From Deinococcus actinosclerus (GTDB taxonomy: Bacteria; Deinococcota; Deinococci; Deinococcales; Deinococcaceae): DNA of 64,000 nucleotides. Of the stretch, positions 1-11,262 are shown piece by piece. The stretch is taken from the NCBI RefSeq assembly GCF_001507665.1, contig NZ_CP013910.1, forward strand, positions 1,859,501 through 1,923,500, read 5' to 3'. The translations under genes were made by a program, and so were the position numbers. Each line of letters opens with the position of its first letter. The first letter of the stretch is position 1. The notes beneath the pieces were generated by a model. It searched no databases, was not told where the DNA came from, and worked only from the letters and a program-made list of their open reading frames with translations.

Positions 1-1109
1 CGGACGGTGCCGGTCGTGCCGTCGAGTTCGAGGGTGGCGGCGTCCACGAGGGCGGCGGTCAGGTCGTCCTCGCGGGACAGGCGGTAGCCCCAGATGACGC
101 CCTGCGCGGGGGTACGCCACGCGGCCTCCTGAATGGTCAGGGCCGGGACGGCGGGCACGGCGGATGCTTCTGGGGCGTCGTGCGGCGCGTCGCGGTGGGT
201 GCTGTCGTTCACAACGTCGGGGACGCTCAGGACACTCTCGATGCCGTCCAGGGCTGCCACGTCCCGCTTGACGGAGTGCAGGTCCAGCTCGGTCAGCAGT
301 TCGTGCAGGCGGTCCGGGTTGCCCGGCAGGCGGCCCGCGCCGAGCTGCACGTCCAGCGGCAGGTCCGTGACCATGCAGGACAGCCGGTGGCTGAACTCCA
401 CGGCCTCCTCGGAATCGAGGAGTTTCTGGCGCGTCCCGTCGGGTTTCAGGGTGCCGGCCTTCGCGGCGGCGTAGATGCCCTCCAGCGTGCCGTACTCCTG
501 AAGCAGCTTGGCGGCGGTCTTCGGGCCGATGCCCTTGGCGCCGGGGATGTTGTCGCTGGCGTCGCCGGTCAGCGCGCGGTAGTCCACCCACTGCCCGACG
601 GTCACGCCGTACTTTTCGAGCACCTCGGCCGGGCCGATCAGGCGGAAGTCGTTCGTGATGACGCGCACGTGGTCGTCGAGCAGCTGGTACGCGTCGCGGT
701 CGCTCGTCACGATCCGCACCTGCATGCCGGTGCCCTCGGCCTTGCGGGTGAGGCTGGCGATCACGTCGTCCGCCTCGTAACCGGGTTCTTCCAGGCGGGG
801 GAAGCCGATGGCGTCCACGATCTCACGGATGCGGTTGATCTGGCCGGGCAGGTCGGCGGGCGTCTCGGCGCGGCCGGACTTGTACCCGTCGAACTGCTCG
901 TGCCGGAAGGTCTTCACGGGCGGGTCGAACACCACGATGACCTGATTGCTGCGCTGCCGGGCGAGGCGCAGCGTGAGGCGCAGGAACCCCAGGATGGCGT
1001 TGGTGGCCTCGCCCTGCTTGTTCGTGAGGGGCGGCAGGGCGAAGTACGAGCGGAACGCCAGGGCGTGGCCGTCGATCAGCACCAGGGTGTCGGGGGCGGC
1101 GGCAGTCAT
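1..1109 (-). CDS. polA: DNA polymerase I, N-terminal part (cut by window edge)
   Basis: Reading from 1109 leftwards gives a protein beginning MTAAAPDTLVLIDGHALAFR, followed by motifs of the PolA 5'-3' exonuclease (FEN) domain: VVFDPP, YEADDVIASL, VTSDRD, LTGDASDNIPG and GIGPKTAAKLL (the helix-hairpin-helix). About 369 residues are visible, covering the FEN domain and the start of the degenerate 3'-5' exonuclease domain; the polymerase domain lies beyond base 1. The enzyme fills gaps and removes RNA primers during replication and excision repair. The start is supported by TAGAAT at 1117-1122 (complement), seven bases before the ATG, which fits a leaderless transcript. Family assignment is near certain. 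Confidence 0.96.
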   Translation of the reverse strand, partial: MTAAAPDTLVLIDGHALAFRSYFALPPLTNKQGEATNAILGFLRLTLRLARQRSNQVIVVFDPPVKTFRHEQFDGYKSGRAETPADLPGQINRIREIVDAIGFPRLEEPGYEADDVIASLTRKAEGTGMQVRIVTSDRDAYQLLDDHVRVITNDFRLIGPAEVLEKYGVTVGQWVDYRALTGDASDNIPGAKGIGPKTAAKLLQEYGTLEGIYAAAKAGTLKPDGTRQKLLDSEEAVEFSHRLSCMVTDLPLDVQLGAGRLPGNPDRLHELLTELDLHSVKRDVAALDGIESVLSVPDVVNDSTHRDAPHDAPEASAVPAVPALTIQEAAWRTPAQGVIWGYRLSREDDLTAALVDAATLELDGTTGTV

Positions 1110-1231
1110 ACCCGCCATTCTACTGGGAGCGTAATACCTTCCGGCCGCGCCCCGCAAGGGAACGCCGCTGCGGCGGTGAGGCACCGGCAGCGGCCTGTGG
1201 ATGGATGGACTCTTGAATGTGCGGGTGGGGA

Positions 1232-1369
1232 TCAGTCCCCGGCCTGAAGCCCCCGGAAGGGCCGCTCCTCCTGCTCGCGCAGCACGGCGCGGTCCTCATG
1301 CGTCATGGCGACGAAGGCCACGAGCATGATCAAGAGGGTCAGGGCCGCCATGATCAGGAGGAGATTCAT
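1232..1369 (-). CDS. Small one-TM membrane protein (45 aa)
   Basis: This short frame encodes MNLLLIMAALTLLIMLVAF and then a charged tail containing HEDRAVLREQEERPFRG. It has one hydrophobic helix (residues 2-22) and a cytosolic-type acidic/basic tail of about 22 residues. A GGAGAGGAG stretch lies about 14 bases upstream of the ATG, somewhat far for a Shine-Dalgarno site. It sits downstream of pyrF's promoter region, on the same strand as polA, 122 bases before the polA start. No known family is recognised. It is called because the composition is typical of real single-span peptides; it could still be a chance frame. Confidence 0.5.
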   Translation of the reverse strand: MNLLLIMAALTLLIMLVAFVAMTHEDRAVLREQEERPFRGLQAGD

Positions 1370-1513
1370 AGGAGCAGTCTGCGCTCCTCTCCCCCGGCCT
1401 CCATGACGCGCGCCTCAAGCCCCCTGAAGCTGCCCTTGAGGGGAAATCGATCTATGAATACCGGCTTTAAGGTCGGCGCCCAGCCCCGCAGGCCGGCGGA
1501 GTTGGCACGCAGG

Positions 1514-1537
1514 AAAAAGCCCCGCAGCTGGCGGGGC
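1514..1537 (-). terminator. Rho-independent terminator on the minus strand
   Basis: GCCCCGC (1519-1525) pairs with GCGGGGC (1531-1537) around a 5-base loop. On the minus strand the stem is followed at once by five T residues (A run at 1514-1518). No coding gene on the minus strand ends here: the next feature to the right is pyrF, which points the other way. Confidence 0.6.
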
Positions 1538-1704
1538 GGCCCGTCCCGACTTCACCCGGTCGGGTCTGAATTGTGGGTAGCTCAAGCGTAGGGGCGCCGC
1601 GTGAGTCCGGCATGCGCGGCTGGTGGGGACGCGTTGATCTGTGAAGGCAGCGTGTGGCTGCGGCCACCCGGACAGGCCCCCACCGGGCGCGGGGGCGGGC
1701 GTGT
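1538..1704. other. Intergenic stretch upstream of pyrF
   Basis: No protein-coding gene is convincing here. Two further small hairpins are visible: CCCGAC/GTCGGG near 1547-1567 and GCAGC/GCTGC near 1645-1659. With the minus-strand terminator next to it, the stretch could encode a small RNA read leftwards, but no good minus-strand promoter was found. Confidence 0.3.
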
Positions 1705-1718
1705 TACCCTCGGGCCCG

Positions 1719-2519
1719 ATGACGTTTGCGCAGGCCGTGACCGACCGCACCCGAGCCCTCCAGACCCGCCTGTGCGTGGGCCTGGACCCCCGCCTGGACG
1801 CCTACCGGGACGCGGCGCATCTGCGCGAGCACACCCTGGACGTGCTGGAGGCCGTGGCTCCCTACGCCGCGTGCGTGAAACCGCAGCTGGCCTTCTACGA
1901 GGCGCTGGGCCTGGGCGGCCTGCGCGTCCTGGAGGAGGTCTGCGCGGCGGCCCGCACGCTGGGCCTGCCGGTCCTGCTGGATGCCAAGCGCGGTGACATC
2001 GGCAGCACCGCGCAGGCGTACGCGCAGGGCTGGCTCACCGGGCGGCACGCGGGCGCGGCCCTCACCGTGAACCCGTTCCTGGGGTTCGAGACCCTCACGC
2101 CGTTCGTGGATACGGCCCGCGCGAACGGCGGCGCGGTGTTCGTGCTCGTGAAGACCAGCAACCCCGGGCAGGCCGACCTGCAAGGGGGCGGGATCAGCGA
2201 GCGCGTGGCGGACGAGATCACGCGCCTGAACGCCCAGGAAGACGCGGAGTACGCCAGCGTCGGCGCGGTCGTGGGGGCCACGCACCCCGGCGATCTGGCC
2301 GCCTTCCGCGCCCGGATGCCGCGCGCGCTGCTGCTCCTGCCGGGCCTGGGCGCGCAGGGCGCGACCGCCGCGCAACTCGCCCCGGCCTTCGATCCGGGCG
2401 GCACCGGCGCGCTCGCCAGCGCCAGCCGGGGCGTGCAGTACGCCAGCGGGCTCGACATTCGCGCCAGCGTGGACGCCGCGCGGGACTTCCGCAACGAACT
2501 GAACAGCGTGCTCAGTTGA
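1719..2519 (+). CDS. pyrF: Orotidine 5'-phosphate decarboxylase
   Basis: A 266-residue protein that decarboxylates OMP to UMP, the last step of de novo pyrimidine synthesis. The catalytic D-K-R-D array is intact in [17 protein letters not shown] (D88, K90, R91, D93), and KPQLAFYE and VGLDPR are typical of the 270-residue (type 2, mycobacterial-like) subfamily. An upstream in-frame ATG at 1641 exists, but TACCCT at 1705-1710 lies eight bases before the ATG at 1719, and homology begins there, so the shorter start is chosen. It is a single gene, convergent with the cysteine-desulfurase-like gene, with a strong hairpin between them. Confidence 0.95.
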   Translation: MTFAQAVTDRTRALQTRLCVGLDPRLDAYRDAAHLREHTLDVLEAVAPYAACVKPQLAFYEALGLGGLRVLEEVCAAARTLGLPVLLDAKRGDIGSTAQAYAQGWLTGRHAGAALTVNPFLGFETLTPFVDTARANGGAVFVLVKTSNPGQADLQGGGISERVADEITRLNAQEDAEYASVGAVVGATHPGDLAAFRARMPRALLLLPGLGAQGATAAQLAPAFDPGGTGALASASRGVQYASGLDIRASVDAARDFRNELNSVLS

Positions 2520-2524
2520 TAGGA

Positions 2525-2572
2525 GAAGGGTGATGGTTGATGGAGAACCCCCTCTATCAACCATCACCCTTC
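2525..2572. terminator. Bidirectional hairpin between convergent genes
   Basis: Perfect 17-bp arms GAAGGGTGATGGTTGAT (2525-2541) and ATCAACCATCACCCTTC (2556-2572) extend inward by four more pairs. TTTT follows at about 2582. It lies between the pyrF stop (2519) and the stop of the minus-strand gene (2585), so it can serve both. Its arm words recur in the hairpin at 10474-10526. Confidence 0.75.
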
Positions 2573-2584
2573 ATCTGTCTCCTT

Positions 2585-3790
<1,206 letters not shown>

Positions 3791-4017
3791 GCGCCGAGTG
3801 TAGGCGCACGCGGCTCACGGAGTTCCGGGTGGCTGGACAACCGCCGGTCGGTTCGCTCGCCGCCGCCGGCCCGCCCTCCTGCACGCGCCCGCCCCTTTCC
3901 GCTCCTCACAAATCATGGGATCGACCAGATCTAGCAGTTCATCCTGCCGGCTTTCACGCCCGTTTGATCGTTCTTTGGTGGGATGCACGCCTCATGGGTC
4001 TCGCCTATCCTGCTGGA

Positions 4018-4290
4018 ATGAGTTTCGTGCGTAAGCCCCGGCCGTACTCGTCGGGTCTGCCGTCCGCGCCGGTGTCCGCTCCGCGTGCGCCGCGCGTGCC
4101 GAAGGAGAAGGCCCCGCGTCCGGCCCGTCCGCGCAGGCCGCGTTCGTCGTGGGCGGGCGCGGTGACGGCCCTGGCGGGCCTGGGGGCGCTGCTGGTGCTG
4201 GTCGTGGGCCTGTCGGGCCTGTGGAACGCCGTGGCGCGCGACTGGCAGTTCCGGTCGGCGGCGGCGGGCGTGCTGGACGTGGTGCGCTGA
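4018..4290 (+). CDS. Small basic membrane protein, first gene of the PBP operon
   Basis: A 90-residue protein. Residues 1-43 are rich in Pro, Arg and Lys (KPRPYSSGLP, RPARPRRPR) and should stay in the cytoplasm; one TM helix follows (AVTALAGLGALLVLVVGLSGL), then a short outside tail. Its TGA stop is immediately followed by the GTG start of the penicillin-binding protein, so the two are probably translationally coupled. TATCCT at 4006-4011, six bases before the ATG, fits a leaderless start. The topology resembles small bitopic accessory proteins of cell-wall synthases, but no family is recognised and a PBP-partner role is inference from position only. Confidence 0.7.
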   Translation: MSFVRKPRPYSSGLPSAPVSAPRAPRVPKEKAPRPARPRRPRSSWAGAVTALAGLGALLVLVVGLSGLWNAVARDWQFRSAAAGVLDVVR

Positions 4291-6417
4291 GTGACGCGGC
4301 AGTTTAAAAAGTCGGTGCTGGGCTGGTGGAACCGCTGGCCGCGCACGCCGTTCGTGCGGCGGCCCGAGCCGTGGACGTTGCGGCGGGCGCTGCGGGCGGC
4401 GGGCGCGGGTGTGGGTCTGCTGACGCTGGGCATGCTGGGGCTGGGCATGGCGGGCGCGCTGAGTACCGGGGCGCTGGGGCGGGTGTGGAACCTGCGCTCG
4501 GAACTGCTGCCCATCGAGGTGCAGGACCGGCGGGGCGCGCCGCTGGGGGTGATCGATCACTGCCGCGAGGGGAACGCGGTGAACGCGGTGCCGTGCCGGG
4601 AGTCGCTGAGCGTGCCGCTGACGGGCGTCAGTGAGGCGTTCCTGCTGGCGTACGTGGCGAAGGAGGACGTGCGCTTCTTCTCGCATCCTGGGGTGGATCT
4701 GGGACGCCTGCCGCGCGCCATGCTCAGTGGCGCGGGTGGCAGCACGATCACCATGCAGCTGCTGAAGAACAGCGTGCTGGCCGGCCATTTCGATTACGAC
4801 ACGGACCGCCGTGGACCGCTGCTGACGGTGACGCGCAAGGCCACGGAGTTCGTGCTGGCGCCGCTGGTGACGTGGCGCTACGGTCGGCGTGAGGTGCTGG
4901 CCATGAGCGTGAACAGCCTTCCGTGGATCGGGATCGGGCAGCGTAAGGGCGTGTACGACGCGTCCAGAGCGGTGTTCGGGGTGGAACCGGCGGACCTGAC
5001 CCTGGCGCAGAGTGCGTTCCTGGTGGGGCTGCTGCCCGCGCCGGGGCGATATCTGGTGCAGGAGGACACGCCGCCGGAGACGGCCACGGCGCGCTTCCGC
5101 TGGATGCGCGCGCAGCAGCTGGTGACGCTGAACATCCTGCGCTCGCACGGGCTGATCTCGGACGGGGCGTACGCGCAGGCGGCCGCCACGCCGGTGCAGC
5201 CGAGGTTGTGGCGGGTGGAGTACGCGGGGTCGGGTGCGGACCTGCGGGTGGTGGCGGCGGCCCGCAATCCGGAGTACGCGAACGAACCGGAACCTGTGTG
5301 GGCCATGCAGGAGCTCGTGCGACGCGAGCTGCGGCGGGCGGGCGTGGATCCCAAGCGGGTGGGGCGCGTGGTGCTGACCATTGACGCGCAGGCGCAGGCT
5401 GCCCTGACGCAGCGGGTGCAGGGCGAGGGCGCGACCGGCCCGCGCGCCGCCGGGGTGGCCGAGGGCGCGGCGGTCGTGGACGTGCGCGGCGGCGGGATCG
5501 TGGCGCTGGCGAGCAGCACGGGCGGGAGCCTCAGCAGTGATCCGGGGCGGCAGTGGGCGGCGTCGGCGCTGCGGCCGGTGGCGAGTACCGTGAAGCCTCT
5601 GCTGTACTCCCTGGCGTTCGGGGACGGCGTGACGCAGCTGACGGCCTTCCGCGACGGCGCGACGGGGTACGCCGGGCAGGCCATCCGGAACAACTCGGGT
5701 GAGTTCCTGAACCGCGCGGTGACGGTGCGCGAGGCGAACGCCCGCAGTCTGAACACCGTGGCGGTGCAGGTGGGTACGCCCCGCGAGAAGGCGCTGCGGC
5801 GCACGCTGGACGCGCTGGGGTACCGCGCGGACGCGGGGAACACGTCGAGCGTGTCGCTGGGCACGTACCGCGCCGCGCCGCTGGACGTGGCCGCTGCGTA
5901 CGCGTCGTTCGCGAACGGCGGGACGCGCTGCGAGCCGCACCTGCTGGCCGAGGTGTACGACCGCGCCGGGCGGCCCCTGTCCCTGCCGCGCCCGGACTGC
6001 GCGCCGCTGTGGGACGAGGTGGTCGCCTACGAGACCTTCGACCTGCTGACCGGCGCGGTGACGTCGAACGCGGGGCACGTGAAGTTCCTGCGCCCCACCG
6101 TCTGGCAGCGGCTGTCCGGCAAGGGCATGCCGCTGGGCGCGAAGTCCGGCACGACCGACGACGTGAACGACACGTGGTGCGCCGCCGTGACGCCGCAGTA
6201 CGCGATGGCCGTGTGGATCGGCGACCCGGACGGGCGGCAGAGCGTACCCGTGAACCTCTACCGCGATCAGGCGGCCTGCCGTGAGGTTGGGCTGCTGCGC
6301 GACCTGCCGCACGAACGCACGAGCGTCCCGGTGCCGCCGGGCATCACGACCGTGGGTGGGGTGGCGGTGCCGCTGCCGGGCCTGAACCCCCGCAACCCCG
6401 CGCCGCCCGCACCCTGA
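4291..6417 (+). CDS. Class A penicillin-binding protein (transglycosylase-transpeptidase)
   Basis: A 708-residue bifunctional peptidoglycan synthase. After an N-terminal TM helix (about 30-56) comes a GT51 glycosyltransferase domain with the catalytic Glu E125 in AKEDVRFFSHPG and the GGSTITMQLLKN motif. The transpeptidase domain has SxxK at S432-K435 (ASTVKP), SLN at S486-N488 and KSGTT at K618. All key residues are present, so both activities are expected. The GTG start directly abuts the previous stop. The length is near that of PBP1A/1C-type enzymes, and the C-terminus ends shortly after the transpeptidase fold. It leads into a VWA gene with a 36-base gap, and the run 4018-8699 looks like one transcript. 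Confidence 0.93.
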   Translation: MTRQFKKSVLGWWNRWPRTPFVRRPEPWTLRRALRAAGAGVGLLTLGMLGLGMAGALSTGALGRVWNLRSELLPIEVQDRRGAPLGVIDHCREGNAVNAVPCRESLSVPLTGVSEAFLLAYVAKEDVRFFSHPGVDLGRLPRAMLSGAGGSTITMQLLKNSVLAGHFDYDTDRRGPLLTVTRKATEFVLAPLVTWRYGRREVLAMSVNSLPWIGIGQRKGVYDASRAVFGVEPADLTLAQSAFLVGLLPAPGRYLVQEDTPPETATARFRWMRAQQLVTLNILRSHGLISDGAYAQAAATPVQPRLWRVEYAGSGADLRVVAAARNPEYANEPEPVWAMQELVRRELRRAGVDPKRVGRVVLTIDAQAQAALTQRVQGEGATGPRAAGVAEGAAVVDVRGGGIVALASSTGGSLSSDPGRQWAASALRPVASTVKPLLYSLAFGDGVTQLTAFRDGATGYAGQAIRNNSGEFLNRAVTVREANARSLNTVAVQVGTPREKALRRTLDALGYRADAGNTSSVSLGTYRAAPLDVAAAYASFANGGTRCEPHLLAEVYDRAGRPLSLPRPDCAPLWDEVVAYETFDLLTGAVTSNAGHVKFLRPTVWQRLSGKGMPLGAKSGTTDDVNDTWCAAVTPQYAMAVWIGDPDGRQSVPVNLYRDQAACREVGLLRDLPHERTSVPVPPGITTVGGVAVPLPGLNPRNPAPPAP

Positions 6418-6453
6418 GCCCCCTCTTCCCCCTTCCAGACTCCCGAGGTGACC

Positions 6454-7148
6454 ATGCCCTTCCCAATGATTGTTCCCGCCCTCCTGTCCACGCTGCTGCC
6501 CGCGCCGATGAGCGCCTCGACCCTGCTGGGGCTGTCCACGCCGCCGCTGCACCTGACGGTCGCGGTGGACATGACCGGCAGCAGCAAGAACCCGGCGTTC
6601 AAGTACGCGGATCAGGCGCGGCTGCTCTCGCAGAGCGTCCTGCTAAACCAGCTGCGCTCCGGAGACACCTTGACGCTGCTGCGCATCTGCGACGGCGTGC
6701 AGACCGTCGCGGACTTCAAATTTCAGTCGAAGAACGGCGCGCGGCTGGGCAAGGCCGACATCCTGCGCTACACGGCGGCCCTCACGAAGCCCTGCACCGG
6801 GAAGGGCAGCGCCATCACGGCGGGCGTGCAGCAGGCCGTGAAGCGGGGCGCGCAGACGAAAGGTGTGGGGGACGTGACGGTGCTGTTCACGGACGGCGCG
6901 CTGCTGGACGACCCGAAGCGCGCGTCGCTGGGCGCGGCGGTGAAGGGCTTCCTGGGCGCGAAGGACACCCGGCTGCTGTTCGTCGCGGGCCTGAGCCCCG
7001 AGGCGGGCGCGGGGGGCGTGTCCGTCCGGGACTCGTTCGTGAAGGCGCTGGGCGGCAGTTCCGCCGACAAGCGGGTGCTGCTGGCGGGCGCGTACGACCT
7101 GTCGAACGTGTACCCGACGTTCGCGGCGCAGGTGAAGGCGGCCAGGCG

Positions 7149-7152
<4 letters not shown>
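6454..7152 (+). CDS. Secreted VWA-domain protein
   Basis: A 232-residue protein with an N-terminal hydrophobic segment that looks like a signal peptide (FPMIVPALLSTLLPAPMSA). It then has a von Willebrand A fold: the MIDAS start is AVDMTGSSKN (D-x-T-x-S variant), with FTDG near residue 150 as the fourth strand. A GTG at 6448 lies in frame, but GAGGTGA (6445-6451) reads as the ribosome site for the ATG at 6454, so that start is preferred. It overlaps the next gene by four bases (ATGA). Metal-dependent protein binding in the envelope is likely; the ligand is unknown. Its place behind a PBP suggests a role in wall assembly or monitoring. Confidence 0.8.
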
Positions 7153-8699
<1,547 letters not shown>

Positions 8700-8715
8700 A
8701 CGGCAGTGGGCAACA

Positions 8716-8753
8716 GGGAGAGGTTGGGGGCGAATCCCACCTCTCCCATTTTT
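8716..8753 (+). terminator. Rho-independent terminator of the PBP operon
   Basis: GGGAGAGGTTGGG pairs with CCCACCTCTCCC (one bulged T) from 8716 to 8747 and is followed by ATTTTTG. It ends the transcript running from 4018 to 8699. Confidence 0.85.
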
Positions 8754-8768
8754 GTGATCATAGTCTCA

Positions 8769-8794
8769 ATTAATAGTTTAATGTTAAGTAATAT
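8769..8794 (+). promoter_or_regulatory. AT-rich promoter with inverted repeat before the dioxygenase-esterase gene
   Basis: In this GC-rich DNA the stretch 8755-8794 is strikingly AT-rich. ATTAA (8769-8773) and TTAAT (8778-8782) form an inverted repeat with a 4-base spacer, a shape used by MarR-type repressors. TAATAT (8789-8794) is a -10 box exactly six bases before the ATG at 8801. GGAGG at 8795-8799 is only one base from the ATG, too close for normal ribosome binding. Confidence 0.6.
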
Positions 8795-8800
8795 GGAGGC

Positions 8801-10465
8801 ATGACGACCTTCTCACCCGCTCCCGGCACCAGCCCCGTCCAGGGTCTGCACCACGTCACCGTCATGGCCAGCGACCCGCAGCGCAACCTCGACTTCTACA
8901 CCCAGGTGCTGGGCCAGCGGCTGGTGAAGGTCACCGTGAACTTCGACGACCCTGGCACGTACCACTTCTACTACGGCGACCACACCGGGCAGCCCGGCAC
9001 GATCATGACCCACTTCCCCTGGCCCGGCGCCAAGCGCGGCGAGCGGGGCAACGGTGAAGTCGTCGCCACCGCATACAGCGCCCCCGCCGACTCGCTGGGC
9101 TACTGGCAGGAGCGGCTGGCCGCGCACGCGCTGACCGTCACCGGGGGCACCCGCTTCGGGCAGCCGGTCCTGACCTTCGAGGACCCGGACGGCACCTGGG
9201 TGGAACTGGTGTTCGAGGACGGGCAGGCCGTGCAGCCCTGGCCCGCCTCCCCGGTGGACGCCACGCACGAACTGCGGGGCTTCCACTCGGTGACCGCCTG
9301 GGTGCGCGACACCGACGCCGTGCGGCAGCTGCTGGTGGGACAGCTGGGCTTCACCGAGGTCGGCAGCGAATCCGATACCGAAGGGGTGCGCACCCGCTTC
9401 CAGGGCAGTGGCGACGGCGTGGGCCTGTTCGTGGACGCCGTGGAACGGCCCGGCAAACCGCGCGGGCACTTCGGGGCGGGCAGCATTCACCACGTGGCGC
9501 TGCGCACCCGCGACGACGCCGAGCAGGAGGCGTACATGGCCAGCCTGACCGGCGCCGGGTACCGCCCCACGCCCGTGCAGGACCGCCAGTACTTCCACTC
9601 GATCTACTTCCGTGAACCGAACGGCGTGCTGTTCGAGATCGCCACCGACGCGCCCGGCTTCCCCGACGACGAGCCCGTGGCGGAACTGGGCAGGCACCTC
9701 AAGCTCCCCGCGTGGTTCGAGGGTCAGCGGGCGCAGATCGAGGCCCACGTGCCGCGCATCGTCAGCCGCGAGTACGGCGTGATCATCGGCCAGCGCGACC
9801 TCGGCGCCACAGCACCAGCAACCGAGGCGACCCCCGAGGACGAGGGCACGGGCGTGCAGGTCTTCACCGCGGGCCGCCCGCTGGACGACGCGCGCGTGGC
9901 GATGGTCCTGCTGCACGGGCGGGGCGGCACGGCGCGCGACATCCTCTCGCTGGAACGCGACTTCAACCTGAGCGCCTTCACGTACCTCGCCCCGCAGGCC
10001 GAGGGGAACACCTGGTATCCCCTGTCGTTCCTGGCGCCGGTCGAGCAGAACCAGCCGCATCTGGACCGCGCGCTGGGCACCGTGGACGCCGTGATGAGCG
10101 AACTGGCCGCGCGCGGCATCCCCGAGGGGCGGGTCGTGCTGGGCGGCTTCAGCCAGGGCGCGTGCCTCGCGCTGGAGTACGCCAGCCGCACCGAACGTAA
10201 GCCCGGCGCGGTGGTCGCCTTCAGCGGCGGCCTGATCACCCTGGACCAGGGCAGCGCCTTCCCCGGCACGCCCGTCTTCATGGGCGTCGACCCGCGCGAC
10301 GGGCACATTCCCCTCGCCCGCTTCGAGGAGACGGCCGCGCAACTCCGCGCCCGCGGCGCGCGCGTGGATGCCCGCGTCATCCCAGGCCTGGGCCACACCA
10401 TCAACGCGGACGAACTGAACGCCGCGCGCTCGGTCATGCAGGAGATCGCCGGCGCGTTGAGTTGA
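8801..10465 (+). CDS. Fusion of glyoxalase-type ring-cleaving dioxygenase and carboxylesterase (MhqO-MhqD type)
   Basis: A 554-residue two-enzyme protein. Residues 10-310 form two VOC (glyoxalase/extradiol dioxygenase) modules of the MhqA/MhqO family: GLHHVTVMASD, FEDPDGTWVEL, SIHHVALRT and EPNGVLFEIATD supply metal-ligand His and Glu positions. After a linker of about 40 residues, residues 350-554 form an alpha/beta hydrolase of the MhqD/phospholipase-carboxylesterase family, with LLHGRGG, nucleophile S451 in GGFSQGA, D500 in DGHIP and H532 in GLGHT. In Bacillus mhqO and mhqD are separate genes of one MarR-controlled quinone-stress regulon, so the fusion links two functions already thought to act together. 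Detoxification of quinones or similar electrophiles is inferred. Transcript probably leaderless. Confidence 0.9.
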   Translation: MTTFSPAPGTSPVQGLHHVTVMASDPQRNLDFYTQVLGQRLVKVTVNFDDPGTYHFYYGDHTGQPGTIMTHFPWPGAKRGERGNGEVVATAYSAPADSLGYWQERLAAHALTVTGGTRFGQPVLTFEDPDGTWVELVFEDGQAVQPWPASPVDATHELRGFHSVTAWVRDTDAVRQLLVGQLGFTEVGSESDTEGVRTRFQGSGDGVGLFVDAVERPGKPRGHFGAGSIHHVALRTRDDAEQEAYMASLTGAGYRPTPVQDRQYFHSIYFREPNGVLFEIATDAPGFPDDEPVAELGRHLKLPAWFEGQRAQIEAHVPRIVSREYGVIIGQRDLGATAPATEATPEDEGTGVQVFTAGRPLDDARVAMVLLHGRGGTARDILSLERDFNLSAFTYLAPQAEGNTWYPLSFLAPVEQNQPHLDRALGTVDAVMSELAARGIPEGRVVLGGFSQGACLALEYASRTERKPGAVVAFSGGLITLDQGSAFPGTPVFMGVDPRDGHIPLARFEETAAQLRARGARVDARVIPGLGHTINADELNAARSVMQEIAGALS

Positions 10466-10473
10466 TGGTTAAT

Positions 10474-10526
10474 AGTTGACGGTTGATGGAGGACAGCTCT
10501 TCTCCATCAACCATCATCGTTCAACT
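10474..10526. terminator. Hairpin between convergent genes
   Basis: GGTTGATGGAG (10481-10491) pairs with CTCCATCAACC (10502-10512), and the outer arms AGTTGAC/GTTCAACT pair with one bulge. It lies between the fusion gene stop (10465) and the next minus-strand stop (10529). The arm words match those of the hairpin at 2525-2572. Confidence 0.6.
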
Positions 10527-10528
10527 GT

Positions 10529-11221
10529 CTACCGCAGCAATGCGGCGACGAACACCAGTAACGCGTCCGGGCCCTCGAAGCCGGGGGTCAGGGCGCGCAG
10601 GGTGAAGAGGGCGCGGTTGCCCTGGACGTCCACCCGCTCCAGCGTGTAGCGGGTGGCGCAGGCGCGCGCGGCGGGCAGGGTGCGGTCACGCCAGACCTCC
10701 TGGCCGTTCACGGTCAGCCGGACTCCGGCAGGGACCTCACCCGGGGGCAGCATCTCCGGGTACGGGCACCGGGCCGCGAGGCGCAGCACCTCCAGCCGGA
10801 CAGGTACGGTGCGGGTCCAGAGGCGCACGGGGGTCACCTCGACCTGCCCGGCACGCACGCCGTCCGGCCAGCGGGGGTAGGGCACCGGGTACACCCGCTG
10901 GTACCGGGGCACCGACAGGGGGCGCGCGGTGAACGGAGCGACCATGCTCCGCGTGGCGGCCGTGTTCAGCAGGGCGTTCAGGACGCGGCGTGGGGTCGCG
11001 TCGTCCGTGCGAGTGGCCGCGTACCGGATGCGGCCACTGCGGGTGTCCAGCACGGTCACCTGCGCCGTGCCGAAACCGCTCCCATCCCGCTCGCCGCTGA
11101 CGACGGTCATCACCTGCGCGCCGTCCGCGCTGAAGCGCACCTGGGTGACGGGCAGGCGTTCGTTCGCCCCGGCCAGACTGGTCAGGCTGAACGCCAGCAG
11201 AAGCGGGAGGAGTCGGCGCAT
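10529..11221 (-). CDS. Predicted secreted protein, DUF2259-like
   Basis: A 230-residue protein with a signal peptide (MRRLLPLLLAFSLTSLAGA). The segment VRFSADGAQVMTVVSGE followed by DGSGFGTAQVTVLDT resembles the start of DUF2259 secreted proteins, in which a beta-strand-rich domain begins with an 'FSADG' turn. Two cysteines (in AARCPYPE and RACATRY) could pair outside the cytoplasm. TACGGT at 11228-11233 (complement), six bases before the ATG, supports this start over the longer frame beginning at 11377. Function is unknown. It is transcribed in the same direction as, and downstream of, the maltose transport genes, but has its own promoter motif. Confidence 0.65.
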   Translation of the reverse strand: MRRLLPLLLAFSLTSLAGANERLPVTQVRFSADGAQVMTVVSGERDGSGFGTAQVTVLDTRSGRIRYAATRTDDATPRRVLNALLNTAATRSMVAPFTARPLSVPRYQRVYPVPYPRWPDGVRAGQVEVTPVRLWTRTVPVRLEVLRLAARCPYPEMLPPGEVPAGVRLTVNGQEVWRDRTLPAARACATRYTLERVDVQGNRALFTLRALTPGFEGPDALLVFVAALLR

Positions 11222-11262
11222 AGGTGCACCGTACTCCTCCCGCGCCCGCGGCGTGAAGGGGG

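Noticed and set aside
1571..1640. tRNA-like D-arm sequence (TAGCTCA...GGGGC) upstream of pyrF
   Set aside because: The anticodon and T arms do not fold, and no T-loop TTCGA is present.
3931..6552. Long minus-strand open frame (873 codons) opposite the PBP operon
   Set aside because: It is Arg/His/Gln-rich shadow sequence in a high-GC gene on the other strand, with no domain or start signal.
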